Under the pieces are notes generated by a model that saw only the letters and a program-made list of their open reading frames with translations, searched no databases and was not told where the DNA came from. Of a DNA stretch of 64,000 nt, positions 32,909 through 42,188 are shown one piece after another (positions within the stretch are counted from its first letter, which is position 1; the number at the start of each line of letters is the position of its first letter). The stretch comes from Archangium lipolyticum (GTDB taxonomy: Bacteria > Myxococcota > Myxococcia > Myxococcales > Myxococcaceae). The DNA lies in assembly GCF_024623785.1 (NCBI RefSeq), contig NZ_JANKBZ010000007.1, positions 344,220-408,219 of the forward strand, read 5' to 3'. The translations under genes were made by a program, and so were the position numbers.

Positions 32909-35900
32909 TTACATCCCGCCCATGCGCATGCCGCCGAGCGTGACGGGAGGCGCGGGGGCCTTCTTGGCGCCGGGAGGCGCGCCCTGGTCCTTGAAGAGGT
33001 ACCCCTCGAGCCCGGCCATGCCGATGGAGAACTGCGTCACCCACTTGTCCGACGGCCGCCCGGCGGGGGCGTTGATGTCGAACGGGTAGGCGAAGTGCAG
33101 GCGGAAGAGGATGGGACCGAGGCCGACGTTGATACCGACGGCGGCATCGAGCACGCGGCGGTTCCACAGCTCGCGGGCCGAGCCGCCCACGCCGCCGACG
33201 TCGAAGCCCGCCACGCCCATGATGGTGTTGAGGAAGGCGACGCGGATGAGCGCGTCGAGCGGCACGCGCAGCTCCAGCGTGGAGTAGAGGTAGTGCTGGC
33301 CGAGCAGCCACTGCTCGTCGCCGAACTGCACGCCGCGCAGGGTGTCGAAGCTGGACAGGAAGTAGGAGCGGGCGAAGCGTCCGCCGAAGGTGCCGCCCGC
33401 GCCGCCGCGCAGCAGGATGTGCGTGCTGCCCAGGGGGATGGGGAAGTAGCGCTCGGCGTCCAGGCGGACGTTGCCGAAGACCTCCTGGTTGAAGGGCTGC
33501 ACGCCGGTGGTGAGCTCACCGAGGAACGAGGTGCCGGCGATGGGCACGCCCGTGTAGTGGTGGCGCAGGGTGTTGTAGCCGAAGGCCACGGACGCCTCCG
33601 TCTGGAAGCGCACGCCCCGGTTGGCGTCGCGCCACGGGGTGTAGAGGTCCCCGACGCCGTTGACCTCCGGCAGGCTGAGGATGAAGGCGGTGCCGCGGTC
33701 GAGGAAGTACGACACGCCGCCGATGCTGAGGTTGCCCTCCAGGAAGGTGAAGGTGCTCAGCGGGTAGCGCGCGATGCCGGTGGCGCCGAAGAAGCGCTCG
33801 CCGGAGACGAGCGCGTAGTAGGGCAGGTCGTTGCCGGCGGTCTGGCGCAGTGACTGGTCCACGCGGAAGCGCAGGGACTGGAAGGGACCGCCGCCCCACG
33901 TCGTGCGCTGGGACTGGTTGAGGTAGAGCAGGTAGCCGTCGGTCAGGTCGATGGAGCCATACACGGCCACCTGGAGCAGCAGGGCGTGGTTGCGCAGCCG
34001 GTCCGTGGCGGAGGCGAAGGCCTGGCCCACGAAGCCGCCGCCACCCGCGCCGGCGAAGCCGAGGATGGGGCCCAGGTCGATGTTCTCCCGGGCGAAGGGC
34101 CTGTAGGCCTCGGCGCCCTCCAGCGAGCGCTGGGGCAGGGGCGCGGGCCCCTGGGTTTCCGTCTGGGCCGGCGTGGCCGTGGCGAAGGTCATCAGCTGCT
34201 GGGACTTCAGCAGGGCCGGCTTGCGCTCACCGGACAGGTGGTAGAGCAGCCACAGGTTGCCATCCGGCGCGGGGCACGGCTCGAAGAGGCCGGTGGTCAC
34301 GTCCGTGCGCCGCACGACGGTGCCGCCGCCGGTGTACTCGTGCAGGTCCGAGCGGCTCTTGTCGTAGGCCACGAAGAAGAGGCGGCCGTCCGGCAGCACC
34401 GTCGGATCCGAGTGGTCGCGCGCCTCGGTGGTGAGCCGCTCCACCTGGTCGGCGTTCTGCGGCTTCACCCGGAAGAGGTTGTAGTAGCCGTGCGAGGTGG
34501 CGTCCGAGGCGTAGACGATGCCCGCGGGACCCCAGGCCAGGCTGCGCTCGCCGTACACGTCATGGGTGAGCTGCTGGGGCGCCACGTCGGGGCCGTCCTC
34601 CAGGGACAGCACGTACACGTCGCGGGTGCCCGCCTCGCTCAGGCCGATGAAGGCCAGCTGCTTGCCATCCGGCGAGAAGGCCGGCGAGTACGCGGCGATC
34701 AGCCCGTGGTTGGCCAGCTTGTAGGCCACGCGGTCTCCCAGATCGAACCTCACCCGGTACGGCGTCCGCTTCAGCCCGCCAGGGTTGTTCATGTAGGGGG
34801 TACGGCCCGCGGGCAGCGTCCCGCTCCCGCTCATGGTCACGGGCTCGGCGCTGTGGGTGTAGGATTGGATGTAGATGGTGTCGCGCGCGAGGGACTCGGC
34901 GACGAAGGCCACCTTGTCCGTGCTCAGGGCGAAGTTGCGCCCGAAGACGGGGTGCAGCGACTCGTAGCCCGGCACGCCGTCGCCCTGCACCTTCACGTAC
35001 TCTTCGGGCGCGCGCGGATCCACCAGGATGAGCTGGCTCTCGCCCGTCTCCGGGACGATGCTCCGGTAGATGAGCACGCGGCCGTCGGGCGAGCTGTTGA
35101 GCGCGGTGACGATGCCCTTGCGCTCGCGCAGCAGCTCCATCGTCGGCGTGGACTGCTCGGCCTTGAGGTAGGTGCGGTAGGCGCGCTGCTTCAGCCAGTT
35201 CTCGAACTTGGCGGAGACCTGCTGCGGCTCATCCCCGGTGAGCAGCTCGATCAGCCCATCGAACTGCAGGTTGGGCGTGTTGCCCGTGCCGGAGACGAGC
35301 TTGGGCGAGTTGTCCAACACCTTCTGGATGAAGCCCGCCCCGTACGTCTCCTCCAGGAACTGGCAGCGCGCCTGGCCCACCTTGTAGATCCACAGGAAGC
35401 CGTAGGGTCCGGGGGACCAGAAGTCGAGGAAGGCATAGCCGCGCGTCAGGTCCGGGTTGATGAGCAGATCCCTCACCATCATCTCGCCCTCGGGATCCAG
35501 GCCGCCCTTGGCGTAGAACTCGGCCAGACCCTCGATGAACCAGAGCGGAATCCCGTTGAGGGGATCCCCTCCCACCTTGGCCTGATCCGCGAGGAACCGG
35601 ACCTTCTGGATGGTGAACTGGTGGGCCATCTCGTGGGAGCTGATCTCCGAGAAGAGCCGGTGGTCACCCAGGTAGGGCAGGGTCAGCTCCAGCTTGCCCT
35701 GGGTGCTGGTGACACCCAGCGTGCCCTCCGAGACCGCGGTGATGTTGGTCTGCAGGAACTCCTGGTAGCTGCTGTAGAGGATGTAGGGGAACGTCTGGGT
35801 GGGGACGAACTTGAAGCGGTCGACGAGGTAGCGGTAGGCGTCCTCGAGCTGGGGCGCGGCGTACTGGGCCACGGCGCGCTCGCTCTCGTAGAAGTAGAAG

Positions 35901-36424
35901 CGGACGCCGCCGCTCTTCATGCCGAGCGACGTGGCGTAGGTGGGGCCCGCGTCCGGCACGCCGCCGTCCGGCAGGGCGACGGGGACGTAGAGGTCGCTCC
36001 CCCGCGCGATGCGCTCATCCGGCGTGCCGCCGTCGGCCTTTTCCACGGGAGTGGGGCTGCCCGGCTCGACGGACTCCATCGCGCCGCCACCCGTTCCCTC
36101 CTGTCTGGAAGGGTCCTGGGCCGACGAGGGAATCTTCGTCGCATCCGCCGTGGGGGCACCGGGCGCGCGCATCTGCGTCTGGTTGGGGGTCGTGGGAGTG
36201 GGGCCACCCGGTGCGCCAGGCGGCTGGGTATGGGCCCGATGCGCCGGGGGCGGGGCTACGCCCTCGGCCTGGGGGCCGACGAGAATGTCCAGATGGCGCC
36301 ACTCGAAGTCATAGGTGCGGACCGGCGAGCGGTAGGCACGGCGCGGTACGACGTAGACCTGGGCCAGGGCCGCATCGGGCAGCCAGAAGGCGAGGAGGGC
36401 GACGACGAGGATACGTCGATTCAC
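32909..36424 (-). CDS. Exported HExxH metalloprotease-propeller-outer-membrane barrel fusion
   Basis: A 1171-residue protein. The GTG at 36424, preceded by GGGAGG, gives a signal peptide (ILVVALLAFWLPDAALAQ). After a Pro/Gly-rich disordered stretch (about 50-150) comes a gluzincin-type peptidase domain with HEMAH at about 264-268 and WFIEGLAEF near 295-303 supplying the third ligand. Residues about 430-800 carry TolB/WD-like propeller repeats (AYSPAFSPDGKQLAFIG, PTVLPDGRLFFVA). The C-terminal third (about 830-1171) reads as an outer-membrane beta-barrel of the BamA/surface-antigen type (LLRGGAGGTFGGRF, NVGLGPILFRLHFAYPF). It is probably a cell-surface protease anchored by its own barrel. Confidence 0.85.
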   Translation of the reverse strand: MNRRILVVALLAFWLPDAALAQVYVVPRRAYRSPVRTYDFEWRHLDILVGPQAEGVAPPPAHRAHTQPPGAPGGPTPTTPNQTQMRAPGAPTADATKIPSSAQDPSRQEGTGGGAMESVEPGSPTPVEKADGGTPDERIARGSDLYVPVALPDGGVPDAGPTYATSLGMKSGGVRFYFYESERAVAQYAAPQLEDAYRYLVDRFKFVPTQTFPYILYSSYQEFLQTNITAVSEGTLGVTSTQGKLELTLPYLGDHRLFSEISSHEMAHQFTIQKVRFLADQAKVGGDPLNGIPLWFIEGLAEFYAKGGLDPEGEMMVRDLLINPDLTRGYAFLDFWSPGPYGFLWIYKVGQARCQFLEETYGAGFIQKVLDNSPKLVSGTGNTPNLQFDGLIELLTGDEPQQVSAKFENWLKQRAYRTYLKAEQSTPTMELLRERKGIVTALNSSPDGRVLIYRSIVPETGESQLILVDPRAPEEYVKVQGDGVPGYESLHPVFGRNFALSTDKVAFVAESLARDTIYIQSYTHSAEPVTMSGSGTLPAGRTPYMNNPGGLKRTPYRVRFDLGDRVAYKLANHGLIAAYSPAFSPDGKQLAFIGLSEAGTRDVYVLSLEDGPDVAPQQLTHDVYGERSLAWGPAGIVYASDATSHGYYNLFRVKPQNADQVERLTTEARDHSDPTVLPDGRLFFVAYDKSRSDLHEYTGGGTVVRRTDVTTGLFEPCPAPDGNLWLLYHLSGERKPALLKSQQLMTFATATPAQTETQGPAPLPQRSLEGAEAYRPFARENIDLGPILGFAGAGGGGFVGQAFASATDRLRNHALLLQVAVYGSIDLTDGYLLYLNQSQRTTWGGGPFQSLRFRVDQSLRQTAGNDLPYYALVSGERFFGATGIARYPLSTFTFLEGNLSIGGVSYFLDRGTAFILSLPEVNGVGDLYTPWRDANRGVRFQTEASVAFGYNTLRHHYTGVPIAGTSFLGELTTGVQPFNQEVFGNVRLDAERYFPIPLGSTHILLRGGAGGTFGGRFARSYFLSSFDTLRGVQFGDEQWLLGQHYLYSTLELRVPLDALIRVAFLNTIMGVAGFDVGGVGGSARELWNRRVLDAAVGINVGLGPILFRLHFAYPFDINAPAGRPSDKWVTQFSIGMAGLEGYLFKDQGAPPGAKKAPAPPVTLGGMRMGGM

Positions 36425-36603
36425 AGGGACGACCTCCCGGGAGGGAGACGGGGAATTGACCGAACCTAGGCAGGCTCCCTCATATAGACGAGTGGGCGGC
36501 CGAGCGCTGCCGCTCGATTGCTCAGCGGTGCACGTCCCCGCCCCTCCGGGTGTTGGGTGAACCAATGCTTTCGTCCCGCTCTGGTGCCCGGTATGCATGG
36601 CGC

Positions 36604-38043
36604 ATGAATCGTTTTCTGGTTGCCACGACAGGGGCCCTGTTCCTCGCCACCACCGGCTGTGAGAACACGGAGGAGCCCGAGAAGAAGGAGTGCCACCTCG
36701 AGGCTTTCGATCTGTCCGCTTGTGACCGGTCGGGGTTCGCCTCCGTGAAGACGGATGGCATCTGGCACGTGAACGTGTCGCTGTCGGGCTCCACCACGCC
36801 GGGGGCGATGAGCCTGCGCGAGCAGGGATTGCTCTTCGGCGTCCCCCTCACGGAGCGGCAGTTCGGCGGAGACACGTTCTTCCTGGGCAGCGACTATCAG
36901 CCCTCGGGCTACCAGCCCCTGCGCTTCGCGCTCGCGGGGTGCCAGTCCCCCACGCCGGAGCAGGTGAAGGGCGAGTTCCGCCGGTGCGTGAGTGGCACGG
37001 CGGACGTGAAGGGCACCTTCGAGGCGGTGCGCCTGTCGCGGCTGGCCGGGGAGGCGGAGGCCTCCGGGCTGGAGCTCGTGTCGGAGGTCGCCCTGCCGCG
37101 CGGCTCGCCGGTGGATGTCTTCGTGTCGGGCGGGTACGCCTACGTGGTGGCTCAGTCGGACGGGCTCTTCGTCTACAAGCTGAACGGCGAGGCCGCGCCC
37201 GAGAAGATCGCGGAGCTCACCCCCGCCAACGACATCTGGCACCAGGCCTGGGTGAAGGACCAGACGCTCTACGTGTCCAGCAGCGCCCAGGGCATCCTCG
37301 TCTATGACGTGAGCCGGCCGCAGGCCCCCAAGTGGCTCAAGTCGCTCCCGAGCTCCGCCGTGGAGGTGTGGGGCCTGTTCGGGGAGGGGAATCGGCTCTA
37401 CGCGATGTCTCCGTCGCCGCGGGCCGAAGTGCTCATCTACGACATCTCGACGGCCGACTCGCCCGCGCTGAAGTCGCGCTACATCGTGGAGGACAGCAAC
37501 CCCAACGCGTCGGAGCTGCCCTTCGGCGGCATGGCCTTCGGCAACCGGCTCTACATCGGCCACTGGCGCTACGGGCTGGCGGTGGCGGACGTGACGGATG
37601 ACACCAAACCGTCATCGCTCGGCCGCTTCCGGTACGAGAACGCCGCGAGTCGCCCGGTGGCGGTGGGTTCGATTGGAGGTCAAACCATCGCCTTCGAATC
37701 CAGTGAAGGCTGGGGTTCTCGGGTGCGGGCGCTGGACGTGACGGACCCCAAGAACATCACGGAGCTGGGCCGGTACGAGCTGAGGCCGGAATCCACGGTG
37801 AGTGGACTGACGTTGGTAGGGTCCAGGTTGTACGTGGCGCACAACCTGGACGGACTGAGGGTGTTGGACGTGTCGGACCCGAGGAATCTTCGGCCCGTGG
37901 CGTACTACAATACGTGGAGGGAGACGGACCCGGGCCGTGGACGCGCGTTCCTCGATGGCCTCAGTGGGGTGAAGGTGCCTGGTGATGGATTCATCTACGC
38001 CACCGACACGTCGCGCGGGTTGCTCGTCTTCCGTGAGCCATGA
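36604..38043 (+). CDS. LVIVD-repeat lipoprotein
   Basis: A 479-residue lipoprotein (signal FLVATTGALFLATTGC). From about residue 165 it holds LVIVD-type beta-propeller repeats: YAYVVAQSDGLFVYKL, TLYVSSSAQGILVYDVS, RLYIGHWRYGLAVADVTD and RLYVAHNLDGLRVLDVSD. Four Cys in the N-terminal part (about 40-140) could form disulfides. The family is linked to cell-surface or extracellular roles, with no defined ligand. The start at MNRFLVA gives the lipobox at the right distance. It is divergent from the protease-barrel gene. Confidence 0.85.
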   Translation: MNRFLVATTGALFLATTGCENTEEPEKKECHLEAFDLSACDRSGFASVKTDGIWHVNVSLSGSTTPGAMSLREQGLLFGVPLTERQFGGDTFFLGSDYQPSGYQPLRFALAGCQSPTPEQVKGEFRRCVSGTADVKGTFEAVRLSRLAGEAEASGLELVSEVALPRGSPVDVFVSGGYAYVVAQSDGLFVYKLNGEAAPEKIAELTPANDIWHQAWVKDQTLYVSSSAQGILVYDVSRPQAPKWLKSLPSSAVEVWGLFGEGNRLYAMSPSPRAEVLIYDISTADSPALKSRYIVEDSNPNASELPFGGMAFGNRLYIGHWRYGLAVADVTDDTKPSSLGRFRYENAASRPVAVGSIGGQTIAFESSEGWGSRVRALDVTDPKNITELGRYELRPESTVSGLTLVGSRLYVAHNLDGLRVLDVSDPRNLRPVAYYNTWRETDPGRGRAFLDGLSGVKVPGDGFIYATDTSRGLLVFREP

Positions 38044-39153
38044 GTGAGGAGCATGAGCCAGACCGTGTCGAAGCATTGTGAGCGTTGCCAGACCCTTCCG
38101 GAGAAGCTGGAGCTGGAGGGGCCGGGACGGCTCTTCCTCTGGCTCCCCCTGGGCCACAGCTATGGAAAGCTGGTGCGGATGCTGGGGGACTCCGGGCGGG
38201 AGCACCAGGCGCTGCCGGAGGCCCGGTGCGTGGCGGTGCGGCTGGAGGGGGCGCACCTGAGTGGCTTCGTGGCCGATGTCATGGGCGCGCTGACGGGAGA
38301 GGAGTCCAAGTCCACGCGTGCGCTCTTCGTCGAGGGCGGAGGCGAGCCGGGGCTCGGGGACTACCCCCGGGTGGTCTCACTGCCGCAGTTCTTCACGCTG
38401 ACACGGGCGGGCTGGTTGGTGGACCTGCTGGCCGAGAAGCGGGTGACGAGCTTCTACCAGCCCATCGTCCACGCGAAGGACACGCGCCAGGTGTACGCCT
38501 ACGAGGCGCTGCTGCGTGGCCTGGAGCGGGACGGCTCGTTGGTGTCGCCGGCGAAGATGCTGTCGCTGGCGCGCGACGCGGACATGCTCTTCCAACTGGA
38601 CCTGGCGGCGCGGCTGTCGGCGGTGCGCGAGGCCTCGCGGCTGGGCATCCAGGCGCCGCTCTTCATCAACTTCACGCCCACGGCCATCTACGATCCGGCG
38701 TACTGCCTGCGCTCCACGGTGGCGGCCATCTCCGAGCTGGGGATTCCGCCGGCCAACGTGGTCTTCGAGATCATCGAGTCGGACCACACGCCGGACGCCA
38801 ACCACCTCAAGTCGCTGATCGCCTACTACCGGCAGGCGGGCTTCCGGGTGGCGTTGGACGACCTGGGGGCGGGGTACTCGTCGCTGAACCTCATCCACCA
38901 GCTGCGTCCGGACATCATGAAGCTGGACATGGAGCTCATCCGGGGCATCCACCAGGACGCCTACAAGGCGTCCATCACGGAGAAGCTGCTGGAGCTGGCG
39001 CAGAAGCTGGGCATCCTCACGGTGGCCGAGGGCATCGAGACGCCGGAGGAGCTGCGGTGGGTGCGCTCGCACGGAGTGGACTTCGTGCAGGGCTACCTCA
39101 TCGCGAAGCCGGCGAGCCCACCCGTCACGGCCACGCCGCACTTCACTGATTGA
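38044..39153 (+). CDS. EAL-domain cyclic di-GMP phosphodiesterase
   Basis: A 369-residue cytosolic protein. The EAL domain (about 127-360) keeps all key residues: EALLRG (Glu about 154), INFTP (Asn), FEIIES (Glu), ALDDLGAGYSSL (Asp pair), MKLDMELIRG (Lys), AEGIET (Glu) and VQGYLIAKP (Gln). It should therefore hydrolyse cyclic di-GMP. The N-terminal 120 residues start with CERCQ and match no domain I know, so they may be the sensor. The GTG abuts the preceding stop, implying coupling to the LVIVD gene. An ATG three codons later is possible. Confidence 0.92.
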   Translation: MRSMSQTVSKHCERCQTLPEKLELEGPGRLFLWLPLGHSYGKLVRMLGDSGREHQALPEARCVAVRLEGAHLSGFVADVMGALTGEESKSTRALFVEGGGEPGLGDYPRVVSLPQFFTLTRAGWLVDLLAEKRVTSFYQPIVHAKDTRQVYAYEALLRGLERDGSLVSPAKMLSLARDADMLFQLDLAARLSAVREASRLGIQAPLFINFTPTAIYDPAYCLRSTVAAISELGIPPANVVFEIIESDHTPDANHLKSLIAYYRQAGFRVALDDLGAGYSSLNLIHQLRPDIMKLDMELIRGIHQDAYKASITEKLLELAQKLGILTVAEGIETPEELRWVRSHGVDFVQGYLIAKPASPPVTATPHFTD

Positions 39154-39754
39154 CGAGCGTGGTGCCCTGGCGGTTGATGCTGAGCCGCCAGGCCTCGTGC
39201 AGATCGGCACCGGCGGCCTGGAGCTGCCGGCGCGCCACGTAGAAGTTCCGCTGAGCCACGTCCTCGTCGACGGTGGAGAGGCGTGCGAGGGCGCTCTGGA
39301 TGAGGCGCACGGTCTGGCCGCGGCCGCTCTCGTCGGCGTTGGACAGGGCGGTGGAGAGCTCCTGCCGCGCGTAGATGAGGGCCGGACCGATGGATTGCTC
39401 GCCGCTCTCGAGCTGCTGGTCCGCGGAGATGAGCCACGCGTAGGCACGCGCCAAACCCGCCACGCGCTCCTGCCGGAGCTGTTCCAGTTCAGTGGCGCGA
39501 GCCTGCTGGAGCTCCTGTTGTTGCTCCAGGGACTGGAGGCGGTTCTGCGCCTCCTCCTGCTGGGCCAGCAACTGGGCCCGCAGGGTGGCCACCTCGGAGC
39601 GGAGCTCTTGCAGCTCCAGCTCCTGGGCGGCGCGCACCTCCTCTTCGGAGGGTTCGCGCACCAGGGCCGGGTCCTGGGTGTCAGGGGAGCCCGTATCCGT
39701 CGTGGGCGTCTGTCCGAGCAACAAGGTCAGGGGCAGTGCGAGCCAGGCATTCAT
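39143..39754 (-). CDS. Exported coiled-coil protein
   Basis: A 203-residue protein with an N-terminal hydrophobic signal (NAWLALPLTLLLGQ), a Thr/Asp/Pro-rich linker and a long Gln/Glu/Leu-rich coiled coil (about 45-110, e.g. EVRAAQELELQELRSEVATL). A helical C-terminal half with a Gln- and Arg-rich surface follows. No family is recognised. It overlaps the convergent EAL gene by 11 bases. A scaffold role in the periplasm is a guess from composition only. Confidence 0.72.
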   Translation of the reverse strand: MNAWLALPLTLLLGQTPTTDTGSPDTQDPALVREPSEEEVRAAQELELQELRSEVATLRAQLLAQQEEAQNRLQSLEQQQELQQARATELEQLRQERVAGLARAYAWLISADQQLESGEQSIGPALIYARQELSTALSNADESGRGQTVRLIQSALARLSTVDEDVAQRNFYVARRQLQAAGADLHEAWRLSINRQGTTLVNQ

Positions 39755-39796
39755 CCCCACGAAGCTGTTCACCGGGGAACGTCCTGGCACTGCCCG

Positions 39797-39832
39797 CTCC
39801 CTCTCCCCCTGGGAGAGGGTGGGGGTGAGGGT
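39797..39832. repeat. REP-like CCCTCTCC palindrome, copy 5
   Basis: CTCCCTCTCCCCCTGGGAGAGGG followed by TGGGGGTGAGGGT. It lies between two minus-strand genes (coiled-coil protein and the barrel of the export operon), where it could end transcription of the export operon. Confidence 0.65.
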
Positions 39833-39849
39833 CTACCCGCCCGCCTGTC

Positions 39850-41403
39850 TCAAATATCGATGCGCAACCCCACACCGGCCTGGACCGTGGGAGGAGCGAC
39901 GACGATGGGGGGCATGACCTGCTGACCCAGGCGGGTGGCGGGCAGATCGAGCGCGAAGCGGAACTCGCCGCCCTTCTGGCCGTAGTTGACGGCGACGAAG
40001 GCCTCGACGCTGAGGTAGCGCAGGGCGCGGTGGGTGACGTCGAGCCGGGTGGTGAAGGAGCGGTCCGAGAGGTTGCCCAGGTTGGACAGGATGAAGTTGG
40101 TGTCGTCCCAGGAGCCGGGCCCGGCGAGGAGCGCGTAGACGGAGGCGTAGTGCTGGCCGAGGTAGAAGGGCTGAAACTGGCCCTGGAAGATGAGGTACGG
40201 GTAGGCGAGAGAGGTGGGGTAGCCGGTCGAGTTGTAGAAGTACTCGACGCCGACGGTGGCGGTGTCGTTCTCCGAGTAGGCGAACGTCCAGGTGGCGCCG
40301 CCGCTCACCTGAGGGGTGTAGCCATCGGGGTAGTACGCCTCGATGGGGAGCGAGGCGAGGTCGGGAGGAACGCCGCCGCTCTGGACCTGGGCGAGCAGGT
40401 CGCCGAGGGAGACGCCCTCGGGGACGCGGTACATGGGGGTGTCGGAGCCCTTCTTGAGGGCCAGCTCACCATAGATGTCGATGGGGCCGAGGGCGGAGGA
40501 GAAGTCGAAGCCGACGCGGGGCTTGCGGCCGCGCTGGAGCACGGCATCGAGCCCCAGCTCCGTCTGGCCGAGCACGACCTCGGCGCGAGCGGCGCCACCG
40601 ATGCGGCCGAGGGTGTTGGCGGGGCCGGCGTTGTCGAGCAGGCCGATGGCGTAGAAGTTCCAGCCCTTGTCCTCCCAGGGCACGTGCACCTTGAGCATGG
40701 TGGCGCCGGTGCGCGTGTCGAGGAGGGCGAGCGGATCCCTGCGCTGGGGGGAGAGGAAGTCGGTGGGGTTCCAGAAGCGGGAGGTGCCCCACTTCACGTG
40801 TTGCTTGCCGGCGGTGATGAAGAGCTTGCGGCCCACGTCGAAGCGCAGCCAGGCCTGGTCCAGCAGCATCTGGGGGGCGGCGGTGATGTTGGACGTGGAG
40901 GTGCCGGTGGGGATGAGGCTGCCCGAGCCCTCCCTGCGGGCCGGGTCGAAGGTGAGCCGTCCGAGCACGAAGCCGCGGAGGCGGTCGGTGGGGCGGGCAT
41001 CGAGGTAGCCGTCCACCAGCATGGGGGCGGAGAAAGAGGTGTTGCCGAAGGACACCCCCTCGTTCCCCTGGGTGAAGGCGCGCAGGTAGAAGCGGCCGCC
41101 GATCTTCAGCGGATCCTCGACGGCCTCCTCGGTTTCGAAGGCGTTGGTGGCGGCGGGACCGTTGAGCGCCTGCGCATCACGGTCCTGCTCGGCGTCGCCG
41201 GTGGGCGTCTGGGCGGCCTCGGGCTGCTGCGTGGCGGCCGGAGCGGACGCGGGGGAGTCCCCGAAGAGGGCGCTCTCGTCGGGGCGGGGCTCCTCGGCCG
41301 GGGAGTCACCGCCGAAGAGGTCGCCCTCGCTGGGGCGCTCCTGGGCGAGCGCGGGCAGCGTGGCGAGCGCCGCGGCGAGGGCCAGGGTGGTGCGGGTGCT
41401 CAT
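39850..41403 (-). CDS. Outer-membrane beta-barrel protein (DUF1302-like) of an export operon
   Basis: A 517-residue protein with a signal peptide (TLALAAALATLPALAQ) and an acidic, Pro/Ala-rich linker (about 22-95). A barrel of alternating beta strands follows, with many aromatic ends (GRFYLRAFTQG, QAWLRFDVGRKLFITAGKQHVKWG, PTVQAGVGLRIDI at the C-terminus). WGTSRFWNPTDFLSPQRRDPLALLD resembles DUF1302 barrels. It is the last gene of the operon and overlaps the LolA-like gene by 4 bases, so it is the likely outer-membrane part of the transporter. Confidence 0.82.
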   Translation of the reverse strand: MSTRTTLALAAALATLPALAQERPSEGDLFGGDSPAEEPRPDESALFGDSPASAPAATQQPEAAQTPTGDAEQDRDAQALNGPAATNAFETEEAVEDPLKIGGRFYLRAFTQGNEGVSFGNTSFSAPMLVDGYLDARPTDRLRGFVLGRLTFDPARREGSGSLIPTGTSTSNITAAPQMLLDQAWLRFDVGRKLFITAGKQHVKWGTSRFWNPTDFLSPQRRDPLALLDTRTGATMLKVHVPWEDKGWNFYAIGLLDNAGPANTLGRIGGAARAEVVLGQTELGLDAVLQRGRKPRVGFDFSSALGPIDIYGELALKKGSDTPMYRVPEGVSLGDLLAQVQSGGVPPDLASLPIEAYYPDGYTPQVSGGATWTFAYSENDTATVGVEYFYNSTGYPTSLAYPYLIFQGQFQPFYLGQHYASVYALLAGPGSWDDTNFILSNLGNLSDRSFTTRLDVTHRALRYLSVEAFVAVNYGQKGGEFRFALDLPATRLGQQVMPPIVVAPPTVQAGVGLRIDI

Positions 41404-42188
41404 CGGCTTTTGCTCTCGAGCCAGGCCTTGGTGAAGATGTTCTCCTCGAGCGGGCGCAGGTCCACGGTCTTGATGACCACGACGGTGGAGTTGGCCTTCT
41501 CCACCTCGTCATAGAAGCGCATCTCCTGGGGGTACCAGACGTCGGCCTTCTTGGACTCGCTGAAGAGCTTCTGCCACTTGGGGTAGTAGGCGGTGCGCAT
41601 GAGCCGGCCGGAGAGGGCGAACTCCTGGCGCTTGAGGATGTTGGACGTCTCCTTGTCCACCCAGAGCTTCACCACGGGGTAGGCCACGTCGACGCCCTCC
41701 CGGGCCTTGAGGGAGAGCTTGTGGGTGGTGAACTTGCCGAGCTTCTCCTCGCCCTCGAAGGTGGCGTCGTACTCCTCGGCCAGACGGGACTCGTCGAAGT
41801 CGGCGCGGCGGCTGTCGGTGCCGGCGATGCGCTCGCGCTCGGTGCGCCGGTCCCACTTGCCGGTGTTCGGGTCGTAGCTCCAGAGGTTCTTCTCCATGCG
41901 CAGGTAGCCCTTGCCGGACTCGCCCTTGGGCTTGGTGAAGAGGATCATCAGCTTGTCGTCGGCGTCGCGGCGGTAGATGAGCGCCTCGCGCACGACGTCG
42001 GCTTTGTCCTTCTCCTTGGTCTCCAGGTACATGAGCGACTTGTAGTCGCCGCCGTTGCGCTGCCGGTCGTCGAGCGTCTGCAGCAGCTTCTTCATCTCCG
42101 CGGCGTCGAGAGCGGAGGCGGCCGGAGCGGCCAGGAGCACCGCGGCGAGCGCGGCGCCCAGGAGGTTGCTCGGGGTCATGGCAATCAT
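41400..42188 (-). CDS. LolA-like outer-membrane lipoprotein-sorting protein
   Basis: A 262-residue periplasmic protein with a signal peptide (LLGAALAAVLLAAPAASA) and the fold pattern of lipoprotein-sorting proteins: KGYLRMEKNLWSYDPNTGKWDRR, PVVKLWVDKETSNILKRQEF. Family members carry hydrophobic cargo across the periplasm. The ATG at 42188 overlaps the permease stop (ATGA). A second ATG nine bases later is an alternative start. Sitting between permeases and an outer-membrane barrel, it is the natural shuttle of this system. Confidence 0.85.
   Translation of the reverse strand: MIAMTPSNLLGAALAAVLLAAPAASALDAAEMKKLLQTLDDRQRNGGDYKSLMYLETKEKDKADVVREALIYRRDADDKLMILFTKPKGESGKGYLRMEKNLWSYDPNTGKWDRRTERERIAGTDSRRADFDESRLAEEYDATFEGEEKLGKFTTHKLSLKAREGVDVAYPVVKLWVDKETSNILKRQEFALSGRLMRTAYYPKWQKLFSESKKADVWYPQEMRFYDEVEKANSTVVVIKTVDLRPLEENIFTKAWLESKSR

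Noticed and set aside
33986..36469. 827-codon plus-strand frame opposite the protease-barrel gene
   Set aside because: Shadow of a well-supported gene with signal peptide, HEMAH motif and RBS on the other strand.
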